DNA of 64,000 nucleotides from Calothrix sp. HK-06 (GTDB taxonomy: Bacteria > Cyanobacteriota > Cyanobacteriia > Cyanobacteriales > Nostocaceae). The DNA is taken from assembly GCF_001904745.1 (NCBI RefSeq), contig NZ_MRCD01000039.1, positions 1 to 64,000 on the forward strand, in the 5' to 3' direction. The translations under genes and the position numbers were made by a program. The notes under the pieces were generated by a model. That model saw only the letters and a program-made list of their open reading frames with translations. It was not told the DNA's origin and made no database searches. Positions 45,403 to 54,496 of the stretch are shown here, one piece after another. Within the stretch, counting starts at the first letter, position 1. The number at the start of each line of letters is the position of its first letter.

Positions 45403-47028
45403 ATGAAAGCTTTTCTTAAACGAACCTTATTAATGTTTAATAGCGGCTTGCATCGTTCAGCGGAGCAACCTCTCAAAGTCAATCGAAAATGGCAAAAAGT
45501 TCTTAAGTCTCTACGTTATTATTTTCTTGCTTTATTGCTAGCAGTAACGCAAATAGTTTTTTCTGGAGGTATGGTTAAACAAAAAGTAATAGCACAAACT
45601 CAAAATTTATGTCCTGCGGGGGATGTTCCTACACCTGTTAACTGGACACCAGCAGTTGGGGCGCCTGCTATTGCCGCTCAAACAATTCAGGTTGGTGAAG
45701 TGGGTGTAAGTTTCAGTTTTGAAGAAAGTCTGCAACAGCAAGTTATAGATAATGGGGAAACTCTTATCAGTAATGAAACCTATGGTGGTATACCCGGTCC
45801 TAACTTACGCTTTAATATTGGTCAAGATAAAACTCCGTCACCTGGAAACGCGACTCTAAGTATAAACTTTTCTAGACCCGTAATAATTGCATCTCCTTTA
45901 ACTCTTCTTGATGTAGACCGCAATGGCGAACGCGATACGGTAGGCGGTACGGCATTTATTTACCAAGATAGAGTGACAGTTAGTGCATTTAATGGTGATG
46001 TTCCTGTAGGAGTCGCTTTAAGGTCACTTACTCCTAATACTCGTGTGACAGGAAACACCGTTGTAGGTACTATCGAAAATTCTGAACGAGAGCGACCAGA
46101 CTCGAATGTTTCGGTGACACCTGTAGGTCAATTAAATCGCATAGACTTTCTTTACGAACCTGGTACGGAGTTTGGTCAACCTTTACAGGATGAAACTGTT
46201 GGTTTGGCTCAATTTAGTATTTGTCTTCCACCTCCTCCAGGCGCCACTATTGGCGATACTGTATTCAACGACCGTAACAGCAACGGTAGACAAGATGAGG
46301 GAGAACCGGGCATTGCGAACGTAACCTTGATATTACGGAACTCGCGCGGTCAAGAGGTTCGTCGAACAACGACAAATAACAACGGTATTTATAGTTTTAT
46401 AAATTTACCGTTAGGCAATTATACAGTTCAAGCGAATCGACCTAATGATGATTTTAACCCGACGACGGAAACGACTTTGGCTGTACGTCTCACAGAGCCA
46501 AATCAAGAGTTACTGACTGTTGATTTTGGGTTTAATACAAATCGTCTGGGTAGTGCGGGGGCGCCAAATATTCGTCTAATTAAGCGAATTACCAACGCAA
46601 TACGCAATAATCAGACAATTAGTGGTACTGATTTTACCACCTTTGTTGCAGACCCCAACAATAACAATGATGATGACTTACCATCACCAGAACGTTTTCG
46701 AGGTGTTTCGACGTTAGAGGCGCCTATACAGTCACGAGATGAAATTGAATATACGGTTTATTTTTTGACTGAAGGTGATGGAATCGTCAACAATGCTCGC
46801 TTCTGCGACTTAGTTCCAAACGGAACTACGTTTGTCAACAATACTATTAGCATCAATGGTGCAGGTAGCGGCGCCGATGCTGGTAGATATTTAACACCGC
46901 TTGCACCATTAGAAGCATTCACATCGATTTGTCCTGCCAGTAACAATAACGGAGCCGTGGTTGCAAATTTAGGAAACATACCTAGTGGTAATTTTGGTTC
47001 TGTACGCTTCCGCGTCGCAGTAAATTAG
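45403..47028 (+). CDS. Exported SdrD-like protein, tandem paralogue A
   Basis: 541 residues. A long basic N-terminus and a membrane/signal segment (about 45-70) precede a globular N-domain (CPAGDVPTPVNWTPAVGAPA to about 285), a SdrD-B-like domain (about 285-390: TIGDTVFNDRNSNGRQDEGE, TTTNNNGIYSFINLPLGNYT) with Ca-binding-like DRNxNGxxD, and a C-terminal DUF11-like domain (about 395-541: EIEYTVYFLTEGDG, FCDLVPNGTTFVNN). The ATG at 45403 has GAGGA just before it. It is clearly homologous along its length to the next gene. Confidence 0.8.
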   Translation: MKAFLKRTLLMFNSGLHRSAEQPLKVNRKWQKVLKSLRYYFLALLLAVTQIVFSGGMVKQKVIAQTQNLCPAGDVPTPVNWTPAVGAPAIAAQTIQVGEVGVSFSFEESLQQQVIDNGETLISNETYGGIPGPNLRFNIGQDKTPSPGNATLSINFSRPVIIASPLTLLDVDRNGERDTVGGTAFIYQDRVTVSAFNGDVPVGVALRSLTPNTRVTGNTVVGTIENSERERPDSNVSVTPVGQLNRIDFLYEPGTEFGQPLQDETVGLAQFSICLPPPPGATIGDTVFNDRNSNGRQDEGEPGIANVTLILRNSRGQEVRRTTTNNNGIYSFINLPLGNYTVQANRPNDDFNPTTETTLAVRLTEPNQELLTVDFGFNTNRLGSAGAPNIRLIKRITNAIRNNQTISGTDFTTFVADPNNNNDDDLPSPERFRGVSTLEAPIQSRDEIEYTVYFLTEGDGIVNNARFCDLVPNGTTFVNNTISINGAGSGADAGRYLTPLAPLEAFTSICPASNNNGAVVANLGNIPSGNFGSVRFRVAVN

Positions 47029-47039
47029 TTAATTTATAG

Positions 47040-47065
47040 GCGCGATTAGTCGCGTCTCCTTTTTC
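47040..47065 (+). terminator. Terminator-like hairpin between the paralogues
   Basis: CGCGATTAGTCGCG forms a short GC stem about 12 bases after the stop codon, followed by TCTCCTTTTTC. It could end the transcript of paralogue A. Confidence 0.5.
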
Positions 47066-47183
47066 TAAATTATTCTATCGTTAATAAAAAATAAAGGAAT
47101 TACGAATAAGTAATTAAAAAATATTAACTAAATATTAACTCTCTTTCTTTATATTTTTAATTGATTAACTAGGAAACAAAACA

Positions 47184-48836
47184 ATGAAACCTGTTGTTAA
47201 ATTATTGAAACTAATAAGAGCAATGTTTAATATAAAATTCCAAAGGTTACTTTTATATGCCACAACAAATAATCGAAGGGTACGAAAAATTATTAAACCT
47301 CTTCGATATTTTTTTCTAATATTAATGATGGCAGTAACACAAATAGCCATTTTTGGGACTGTGCCTAACCAAAAAGTGGCAGCTCAAAGTTCAGGTGTTT
47401 GTCCAGCAGGTACAGCACCAACAATTGTTAACTGGCAACCAGCAGTTGGTGTAGAAGCAATTGCTGCCCAAAATCTTAACGCTGGTGGGGTAAAAGTCAG
47501 GTTAAGTTTTACAGAAAGCGCTCCAGGACAAGTTATCGAATCAAATTTAGTCGATTTTAACAATGAAATTTACGGAACTCGAATCGATAACGCTGTCTAT
47601 GGTGGTTTACCTGGACCAAACTTAAGATTTCATATTGGTATTGGTAAAGCACCTGCACCAGTTGGTAGTAATGCGACTTTAACTGTAAATTTCGATAGAC
47701 CCGTTACGCTTGCATCTCCTTTAACTGTTCTTGACGTAGACCGAGATGGCGCCAGGGATTTTGGATTTACCTACCAAGATAGAGTGACAGTTAGTGCATT
47801 TAATGGTAATAACGCTGTTAGCGTTGCACTCCAGTCACTTGGTAGTACAACTCGCGTGACAGGAAGTACAGCAGTAGGTATCAATGAGAATTCTTTACCA
47901 AGTAGACCGGATGGTAATGTGTCTGTTACACCTGCTGGTCAAGTAACTAGCTTTCAACTTCTGTATGAACCTGGTACCGAATTTGGTCAACCTCGACAAG
48001 ACGAAACAATAGGTCTTGCTAGGATAAATATTTGTGCCCCCTCGAATACTGGTTCGATAGGTGACACAGTATTTAATGACCGTAACGCTAACGGTGTTCA
48101 AGACCAAGGGGAAAGGGGTATACAAGGCGCCACCTTAATTTTACGAGGCGCCAACGGTGAAGAGATTTCTCGAACCACCACAAACAGCAATGGTATTTAT
48201 GGGTTTACTGGTTTACCAATAGGTAATTACACAGTTGAGGCACTGCGACCCAACAATGATTTTAGACCAACAACAAATACTACTCTATCTGCCAACCTAA
48301 CACAAGCAAACCCAACACTACTTAATATAGACTTTGGGTTCCGTTCGACAGCATTAGGCGCCGCAGGAACACCAAATATCCAGCTAATTAAACGAATAAC
48401 CAACGCGACACGTAGCGGGCAACCAATTACAGGTACTAATTTTAATACCTTTATACCTGACCCTAACAACAATAACGATGATTCGCTCCCAGCACCAGAA
48501 AGATTTAGAGGAGTTCCCAACTTAGAAGCACCAGTACAATCAGGTGATGAAATAGAATACACAGTTTATTTTTTGACCGAGGGAGAAGAAAACATAAGTG
48601 GTGTACGCTTCTGTGACTTAGTACCCAACGGGACTACATTTACCAGCAACAGTATTGGTATAAACGGTGCAGGTAATGGCGCCGACGGTGGTAGATTTTT
48701 ATCTCCACTCGCACCATTAGATACATTCACCAATATTTGTCCTGGCAGCAACAACAACGGCGCCGTAGTTGCGAACCTAGGTAGTGTTCCTGGTGGTCAA
48801 TTTGGGTTTGTCCGTTTCCGCGTCAGCATTAACTAA
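47184..48836 (+). CDS. Exported SdrD-like protein, tandem paralogue B
   Basis: 550 residues, same order as paralogue A: signal region (LMMAVTQIAIFGTVPNQKVA parallels VTQIVFSGGMVKQKV), N-domain from CPAGTAPTIVNWQPAVGVEA, SdrD-B domain (SIGDTVFNDRNANGVQDQGE), and DUF11-like C-terminus (EIEYTVYFLTEGEEN). The AGGAAA before the ATG is a reasonable ribosome site. The differences are mostly in the N-domain, where B has an insertion near NEIYGTRIDNAVYGG. Tandem duplication followed by divergence is the simplest origin. Confidence 0.82.
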   Translation: MKPVVKLLKLIRAMFNIKFQRLLLYATTNNRRVRKIIKPLRYFFLILMMAVTQIAIFGTVPNQKVAAQSSGVCPAGTAPTIVNWQPAVGVEAIAAQNLNAGGVKVRLSFTESAPGQVIESNLVDFNNEIYGTRIDNAVYGGLPGPNLRFHIGIGKAPAPVGSNATLTVNFDRPVTLASPLTVLDVDRDGARDFGFTYQDRVTVSAFNGNNAVSVALQSLGSTTRVTGSTAVGINENSLPSRPDGNVSVTPAGQVTSFQLLYEPGTEFGQPRQDETIGLARINICAPSNTGSIGDTVFNDRNANGVQDQGERGIQGATLILRGANGEEISRTTTNSNGIYGFTGLPIGNYTVEALRPNNDFRPTTNTTLSANLTQANPTLLNIDFGFRSTALGAAGTPNIQLIKRITNATRSGQPITGTNFNTFIPDPNNNNDDSLPAPERFRGVPNLEAPVQSGDEIEYTVYFLTEGEENISGVRFCDLVPNGTTFTSNSIGINGAGNGADGGRFLSPLAPLDTFTNICPGSNNNGAVVANLGSVPGGQFGFVRFRVSIN

Positions 48837-48838
48837 AT

Positions 48839-48867
48839 GTAGAGACCGGATATATCCGGTCTCTAAC
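48839..48867. repeat. GTAGAGACCGGA...TCCGGTCTCTAACA hairpin, copy 4
   Basis: TGTAGAGACCGGA pairs with TCCGGTCTCTA across a TATA loop, immediately after the stop codon of paralogue B. It is the shortest member of the family and a likely transcript end. Confidence 0.75.
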
Positions 48868-48926
48868 ATCTGATATATGATGTGGATGGTTTTTACCCGT
48901 CGCCGATAGATTAATTATTGATATTT

Positions 48927-49580
48927 ATGCGAAAAACTCAGAAAATTAACTTGATTGCTTCTTTAATTACTAGCGCACTTGTTTGTTCTTCGGTTTTGAT
49001 AGGTGAAAGCATTGTCCAAGCGCAACGCTCACCGCGACCAGTAGATTTACTCAGATCAACATGTGTTGCTAGTGGTTCTGGTACAGCACGTGAAGAAAAT
49101 ACAAATGTTTCAATAGGAAGGGCTGTATATTCGAGCCGATTTTTTTTGGGTTCTGGATATCGTTCTGCATCACTAACTTGTAGAATCAAGCCAGATAATA
49201 GCCCAAAACCAATTTTTCAAACATTGAATTTAGGGTTTGGGATGCGTGATAGTGATAGCCGCAGTTCAAGTGTAGATGTCAGAGTCTATTTAGACGGCAA
49301 ACCAGCAGATTCTCGTACTGTATCTCCTTCACAGCAAAATTCACTATCATTAGATGTTAGTAATGCCAGCAATGTCTCTATTGAGGCAGTTTGTAATAGC
49401 GGTTCCCAATATTGTGACCGTGTATACTTTTACGAAGCAAATCTATTTCGTCCCAATATTCAAAAGCAGTCTACATCATCTCCCCAACCCACTCAACAAT
49501 TTAATGTTCCTGGGGCGCCTACACCCGTACCACCCCCACCAACAACGGCGCCTGCCCCTGTAACTCCACAAAAATATTAA
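48927..49580 (+). CDS. Secreted protein with Pro-rich tail
   Basis: 217 residues. A signal peptide (about 1-33, cut near VQAQ) leads to a beta-rich domain with YRSASLTCRIKPDNSPKP, LGFGMRDSDSRSSSVDVRV and YLDGKPADSRTVSPSQQ, reminiscent of carbohydrate-binding NPCBM-like domains but not identified. The C-terminal 45 residues are rich in Pro, Thr and Gln (PVPPPPTTAPAPVTPQ). Four cysteines may pair. It is the last gene of the surface cluster. The ATG at 48927 is used, three codons after a TTG. Confidence 0.7.
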   Translation: MRKTQKINLIASLITSALVCSSVLIGESIVQAQRSPRPVDLLRSTCVASGSGTAREENTNVSIGRAVYSSRFFLGSGYRSASLTCRIKPDNSPKPIFQTLNLGFGMRDSDSRSSSVDVRVYLDGKPADSRTVSPSQQNSLSLDVSNASNVSIEAVCNSGSQYCDRVYFYEANLFRPNIQKQSTSSPQPTQQFNVPGAPTPVPPPPTTAPAPVTPQKY

Positions 49581-49585
49581 TATGC

Positions 49586-49663
49586 TGTAGAGACGTGATT
49601 AATCCCTAGCCTGCGGGAAAAGCTCCGCTTTAGGGGAAATACGAGCGGATTACACGTCTCTAC
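49586..49663. repeat. GTAGAGACGTG...CACGTCTCTAC hairpin with inner AAAGCGGAGCTTTTCCC unit, copy 5
   Basis: Outer arms TGTAGAGACGTG and CACGTCTCTAC flank GGGAAAAGCTCCGCTTT, the reverse of the core in the element at 12786-12862. It separates the surface cluster from the convergent kinase gene. Confidence 0.75.
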
Positions 49664-49678
49664 GTAATGTGGTTAATT

Positions 49679-51700
49679 TTAAGGAGATTTTTTAGATTTG
49701 GGGGTAGGTGTTGGTTCTGGACTACCAAAGAAAAATTGTTGTAGATTTTCTTCAAGGGTGAGGTTGCCCTGTTTTGGAGCTGCAAGCTTTGTTTCGGTTT
49801 TAGCGGGTCTGCCAAGGTTGGGTACTTTCTGCTGCTTAGATAAATTTTCGGCGCCAGTAGCAATATTATCAGCAGCTTGTTGCAAAAGCGGATTGATTTT
49901 GTCACGCCAGTACTGAATATTAGGCAGTTTTTCAGGCTGCTTCTGATAAGAGGTAACTTTATCCCAGTTACCTTTAGCGACTGCCTCATCAATATCTTTA
50001 AATAATGATTCGGCTTTTGACCAGTCTTGCTGCCATTGAGAAATCATTTTACCTGTCTCCTCAATTCCCGCAGGTACCGATTTTAATAAATCAATAGCTC
50101 CTTGTAAATCACCAGATTCATATTTCTCGCGTGCTTGTTCAACTACTTTGCTGTCTTGCTTTTGAGTTTGTTCATCAATATTTGGTATAGTTACTTTATT
50201 GTCGTCTGTATTTTTATCTATATTACTTTCTGTATTGTTATCTTGATTTTTATTTGGCAACGGCAACCAATCAACTATTGTTTTTGGTTTTGGTTCAGGA
50301 CGCGCAGCAATAGCACTACTATCATTAATAATTTTCGTAGCAATACCCTTATCGCGTAGACAATTCGCCCATTCAGAGCTATTACCAATAACATCTGAGT
50401 GAACCCATGCGACCTTACCCGTATCTAGTCGTATTTGTACCCATCCACGTTTTGTACGTGTTCCAGTAACTTCTAAAGCAGTACGTCCGGCAACGGTTTG
50501 CAAAATTGTATCAGAGGATATAGCCGCAGGTTCAGTACGAATATTAGCTGTTTCGCTGGTTATAGCCATACAAGTTTGTGATGCTAGAGTATCACCACCT
50601 TTTGTCCAATTTGCCGTAAGACTTTGGACATTTTTCACAACTCCTGGTGCCGCATAAGCTGCACCACCAGCAAGCAAAGCTAAAATGAATAACTGTAATA
50701 TATCAGGACCTGTTGCTGCTTTACGTATAGCTTTAACATTTTCTGGTGCATATCCACCACTACCACCTCTATTTCCAGGCGCCACAGCAATTGTTTGCTG
50801 TCGAGAAGAGAGCGAGGAATGTTTTACAATTGGGTACTGTGTTTTGTGATACTCTTGATTCTCTGGAGCGGCAGGTACAAATGCACGCAATGCTTGTAGA
50901 GCTTCGGTAGCGTTTTGGAATCTGTCTTTAAAGTGATAGCGAATCATCTTATTTAAGATGACACCTAACTGCGGACTGATGGAAGCATTTTGCCAAAGAA
51001 TTTCGCCAGTGTGGGGGTCTTCTTGTAAATCTACAGGCGCCACACCAGTTAGAGCTTGAATAGCAATAATACCTAGGGCATAAATATCACTGTTAGGACG
51101 AGGTTTGCCTTGACCTTGTTCGGTAGGCATGTACCCAGGTGTACCAATTGCTACCGTAGATGAATGTTGAACACCGACAGTGCGAGTGTAAGCAGTAGCG
51201 CGTAATTGTTTAACGGCGCCGAAATCAACTAATACTAGCTTATTGTCACCACGGCGCCGGATAATATTATCGGGCTTAATATCGCGGTGAATAACTCCCT
51301 GTTGATGGACAAATTCGAGAATGCTAAGGATTTCATCTAAAAGTTGAACAACCTGACCTTCGCTCCAGGTTTCTCCCGGAACAAGTTCTTCACTAAGAGT
51401 ATGACCTTCAATAAATTCTTGTACTAAATAAAATTCTTGATTATCAACAAAATAAGCCAAAAGCCGAGGAATTTGGTTATGACTCCCCAATTTTTCCAGC
51501 GTTTCTGCCTCGCTTTGAAACAAGCGTTTAGCAGTATCAAATATTTTAGAATCGTTACTAGAAGCAGGTTTAAGATGCTTGACTACACAGATAGGGTTGC
51601 CAGGTCGCTTGGTGTCCTCAGCAATGTAAGTTTCACCAAAACCGCCCGTGGCAAGAACTCTGATAACTTTATAACGATAGTCTAGTAGCTTGCCAATCAT
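49679..51700 (-). CDS. Membrane Ser/Thr protein kinase with SH3b domain
   Basis: 673 residues. An N-terminal eukaryotic-type kinase (about 8-270) has the Gly loop VLATGGFGETYIAED, VVKHLKP, the catalytic VIHRDIKPDNII and LVDFGAVKQ, so it should be active. After a linker comes one membrane helix (about 333-352) and an outside region with a bacterial SH3 domain (about 375-440: TANIRTEPA, GRTALEVTGTRTKRGWVQIR), then a Gln/Asp-rich helical tail. SH3b domains bind wall peptides or glycan. The ATG at 51700 with GGAGG upstream starts exactly at the kinase. It faces the surface cluster and might sense its assembly. Confidence 0.9.
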   Translation of the reverse strand: MIGKLLDYRYKVIRVLATGGFGETYIAEDTKRPGNPICVVKHLKPASSNDSKIFDTAKRLFQSEAETLEKLGSHNQIPRLLAYFVDNQEFYLVQEFIEGHTLSEELVPGETWSEGQVVQLLDEILSILEFVHQQGVIHRDIKPDNIIRRRGDNKLVLVDFGAVKQLRATAYTRTVGVQHSSTVAIGTPGYMPTEQGQGKPRPNSDIYALGIIAIQALTGVAPVDLQEDPHTGEILWQNASISPQLGVILNKMIRYHFKDRFQNATEALQALRAFVPAAPENQEYHKTQYPIVKHSSLSSRQQTIAVAPGNRGGSGGYAPENVKAIRKAATGPDILQLFILALLAGGAAYAAPGVVKNVQSLTANWTKGGDTLASQTCMAITSETANIRTEPAAISSDTILQTVAGRTALEVTGTRTKRGWVQIRLDTGKVAWVHSDVIGNSSEWANCLRDKGIATKIINDSSAIAARPEPKPKTIVDWLPLPNKNQDNNTESNIDKNTDDNKVTIPNIDEQTQKQDSKVVEQAREKYESGDLQGAIDLLKSVPAGIEETGKMISQWQQDWSKAESLFKDIDEAVAKGNWDKVTSYQKQPEKLPNIQYWRDKINPLLQQAADNIATGAENLSKQQKVPNLGRPAKTETKLAAPKQGNLTLEENLQQFFFGSPEPTPTPKSKKSP

Positions 51701-51888
51701 ATATCCTCCAAGCTTGTTGACACCTGAATAAACAGGTGGTAATAAATATCTCCAAATCCTCCGCAGCAAAATCCGCTATCTTAATAAAAGATTTTGCTAA
51801 AAACCCAACTTTTTCGTAAATATTTTTTTTAACATAGTTTTTGAATTTAGTTCGTAAATTTTTAAGGTAACAGTATAAAAAATCACTT

Positions 51889-52368
51889 ATGCCACCCAAG
51901 ATAACCGACTCTAACATCTGGCAGCAGGCGGAAACCCTGATGCAACCAGCATTTATCCGTCTCATCGACAATATCCGCAAACAGCTTGACGTATCAAACT
52001 GGAAAGGAACCTACCAAGACGTACTAGTATGGGCGCCGGGTACCAGCGACGAAACCAAGGCAATGGTAACTTCGTTAGTAGAGGAACTCGAAACTGCAAC
52101 CCCGGAACGAACAGAAGATATCAAGCGCACCCTCGAAAAACTACCAATGCCCCATCCAGGATATCATCTGTGTCTACAGCGTCAAGAGCAGCGACTCAAC
52201 ATCGATATATGGGAATTATGCTACCAAGTATGTTTCCAAAATTATGCGTCAGGCGAAGCAGTATCTATAGATACTAGTTTAATCGATGAACAAGGAGAAG
52301 TGGATTGGAATACATTAGATATTAAAGCTAAACAAGTCATTGATACCGTGTTTCAAAATTTACCTTAA
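51889..52368 (+). CDS. Conserved cyanobacterial protein of unknown function
   Basis: 159 residues, acidic and soluble. It begins MPPKITDSNIWQQAETLMQP and contains NIRKQLDVSNWKGTYQDVLV, WAPGTSDETKAMVTSLVEEL and PHPGYHLCLQRQEQRLNIDI. The sequence has no motif I can assign, but looks like a normal folded protein. It is divergent from the kinase gene, with about 190 bases between them. Confidence 0.7.
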   Translation: MPPKITDSNIWQQAETLMQPAFIRLIDNIRKQLDVSNWKGTYQDVLVWAPGTSDETKAMVTSLVEELETATPERTEDIKRTLEKLPMPHPGYHLCLQRQEQRLNIDIWELCYQVCFQNYASGEAVSIDTSLIDEQGEVDWNTLDIKAKQVIDTVFQNLP

Positions 52369-52565
52369 TCCCCACGTAGGTTGCGTGTCAGCGAGTGCGT
52401 TTACGTAGTATGCCGTTATCCGTAAACGCAGTTTTCCCGCTTTCTTAGCATCTTAAAGATTTTGAAGTTTATTTAAAAGTAAAGTTTTAACCCGTTTTCA
52501 AGATAAACCAAGTAACAAGTAAGAGGAATAACCACGATAGAGGCGCCGCTCCTTGATAACGAGTG

Positions 52566-53231
52566 TTATTGAGCAGTATATTTTTCAAACGCTTCTCTAA
52601 CATAATCTCTTAAATACCATAACGGATTATTAAATTCTTCAGCTTTTTCAGCCCCTAGCTCGACAAATAACGGCACCCGTTTATTTATTTCTTCTGCGAC
52701 TTTGGAGGAAAATTCCTCATCATAGAAAGATTCAGGACTCACTTGTTGAAAACAGCAAGAATTTTCTTGATCTTCTTCAAACGTAGTATTTTCCTCATCA
52801 CAAAGAAACTCATTATTCTCAGCATCTATCTCATACGTAAATGTAAAGCCTGCTGCATTACTAGTTTCAGGATAAGCATCATACCAAAGAAGATGAAGTG
52901 CAGAAGCTAACACTCTTCTCTGCCATATATGAGTACTGGGTGAATCTAAAAACTCTAAAATTAGCTCTAAATCATCTCTAGATGCAATAACCAAATCTTC
53001 ATCCTGTTGCGAAAAAGAAAGTCTATCGTTAGTTGCCCAGACTTCTAATATAGAGCGTGAAAGCTTTGGCATTGAAGAGCTTCCCCCAAAATCTCTTGAA
53101 CTGCATTTTAGGCATGGTTCTTCCCACACGCGCGTTTGTTCAAATGCTGCACTTAATTCGTCAAGAAACCTTGTTTCCTCGTAACCGCAGTTATCACAGG
53201 TTCGGTTTTGCTCGTATTGTTCTATTGACAT
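52566..53231 (-). CDS. Zn-ribbon protein of unknown function, paralogue 1
   Basis: 221 residues. The N-terminus has two Cys pairs (TCDNCGYEETRFLDEL and PCLKCSSRDFGG), a probable zinc ribbon, followed by a helical body (LVIASRDDLELILEFLDSPS, IWQRRVLASALHLLWYDAYP) and an acidic C-terminal part ending LWYLRDYVREAFEKYTAQ. It is closely similar to the protein at 59148-59831. The ATG at 53231 aligns with the start of that paralogue. The single-domain, duplicated form recalls immunity proteins, but that is only a guess. Confidence 0.75.
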   Translation of the reverse strand: MSIEQYEQNRTCDNCGYEETRFLDELSAAFEQTRVWEEPCLKCSSRDFGGSSSMPKLSRSILEVWATNDRLSFSQQDEDLVIASRDDLELILEFLDSPSTHIWQRRVLASALHLLWYDAYPETSNAAGFTFTYEIDAENNEFLCDEENTTFEEDQENSCCFQQVSPESFYDEEFSSKVAEEINKRVPLFVELGAEKAEEFNNPLWYLRDYVREAFEKYTAQ

Positions 53232-53629
53232 TGTTATACGCCCATATCTCGACAACACTTAATAACTTCACGCTTTTTTGAACAAATTACGAAATTTCTT
53301 ACTTTGTCAATACGGCGCCTAAACAAGCTTCTTTTAACCTACTCAGCAATCATCAATGCTAAAAGTATTAATTTACACTTATCTGTTATACTTTGTGTCC
53401 GTTATTAACGTACATTTTAACTAGTAATTTTATAAAAAGATAAATATTTAATCATCAGAGCAGAGTTATGGCAAACCTTCTTAGATGTGTCACTTTCGAG
53501 TGTCCACGAGTGGCACTTATTCACACAGAGAATACAGCTGGATAAAAATCGAGGCGCCATATATCACTTATTAACCACAAGACCAGATAAGATTAAAACA
53601 TATCATTGCTATCAAAATGCCAATAACGC
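53232..53629. other. Intergenic region
   Basis: About 398 bp between two minus-strand genes. It has two GGCGCC sites (near 53314 and 53551) and no gene that I can support. It should hold the promoter of the Zn-ribbon gene. Confidence 0.4.
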
Positions 53630-54118
53630 CTAATTTGATCTGTTTTTAGGGTTGATTAAAATAGCTTTTGGTTGGTTAGTATCAAAATTAGAAGCAGACA
53701 ACAGAATAACAGAGCTGTTTGTTTGATTTTCTGCATAATGAACCATTCCACGAGGTTCTACTAAAGAATCTCCTACTGTCAACTGTATAGTTTTCCCTTT
53801 TGGAAGATTCAATTGTGTTCCGTTACCTTTGGTTACTTTAGCTTCTCCTTCTACAACAGTATAAGTTAAAGTTCCTGCCTCTACTCGTTCAATTTGCATT
53901 CCCGGATGATAATGAATAGGGAGTTTTGCTTTTGGCGCAATTGTATAACGCACAAGTTCAAGAATTTGCTTTTTATCTTGAGTAGGATAACCATTAGCTA
54001 AAACTTGACGAGTAACAAGTTGAGTATAACTATTCGGCGAGGATGTTGCTTGTCTATTAACAACTATGCTACTAAAAGTTAAAATAGTTACTGGTAAAAT
54101 TATATACATCTTTTTCAT
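53630..54118 (-). CDS. Exported cupin-domain protein
   Basis: 162 residues. A signal peptide (about 1-25) is followed by a single cupin fold with YTIAPKAKLPIHYHPGMQIE (the HxH...E metal-type motif), VEAGTLTYTVVEGEAKVTKG and VEPRGMVHYAENQTNSSVIL. It probably binds a metal and a small ligand in the periplasm or outside. No catalytic partner is adjacent. Confidence 0.8.
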   Translation of the reverse strand: MKKMYIILPVTILTFSSIVVNRQATSSPNSYTQLVTRQVLANGYPTQDKKQILELVRYTIAPKAKLPIHYHPGMQIERVEAGTLTYTVVEGEAKVTKGNGTQLNLPKGKTIQLTVGDSLVEPRGMVHYAENQTNSSVILLSASNFDTNQPKAILINPKNRSN

Positions 54119-54196
54119 ATTGAAACTTTTATATGTACTTGGTTAGTTCTATGCGCGCATTGTACTGTATTTATGCAGAAATAATTTCATTACTGC

Positions 54197-54409
54197 CTAT
54201 TTTATTAGATAACAAACTGGTTCTTCACCACCAGGTTTAGAATAGGCAGACCGACCGCCGCAACTACGCCCCCACCTATCTGTATCATACGGCCACTGGC
54301 AACTACCACTTATTGTCTTTTTATGTGCGTTTACAAAAAACATTGAGGATGTCGCGGCGCCACTCGTGTAAAAATGTGCCGCTCTCCGTAGGGAAACTGG
54401 CGAAGCCAT
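54197..54409 (-). CDS. Small Cys-containing secreted-type protein, possibly a fragment
   Basis: About 70 residues, ending in CQWPYDTDRWGRSCGGRSAY followed by SKPGGEEPVCYL, a pattern I recall from small secreted cyanobacterial proteins (C..P.D...GxxCGxRxAxxxPGG). The N-terminal half is not a clean signal peptide, so the true start may be lost. It may be a decayed relative. Confidence rests on the C-terminal motif alone. Confidence 0.4.
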   Translation of the reverse strand: MASPVSLRRAAHFYTSGAATSSMFFVNAHKKTISGSCQWPYDTDRWGRSCGGRSAYSKPGGEEPVCYLIK

Positions 54410-54496
54410 AACGCTTATCACGGGCGCCCAATAAGAAGAAGTAAGTTATATATTCAGTCAAATACGGTGCATAGCGCTTAAACAAAAAAGTTTATT

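Noticed and set aside
48131-48175. Two close GGCGCC sites as a specific operator
   Set aside because: Pairs of this hexamer appear all over the window, so closeness alone is not informative.
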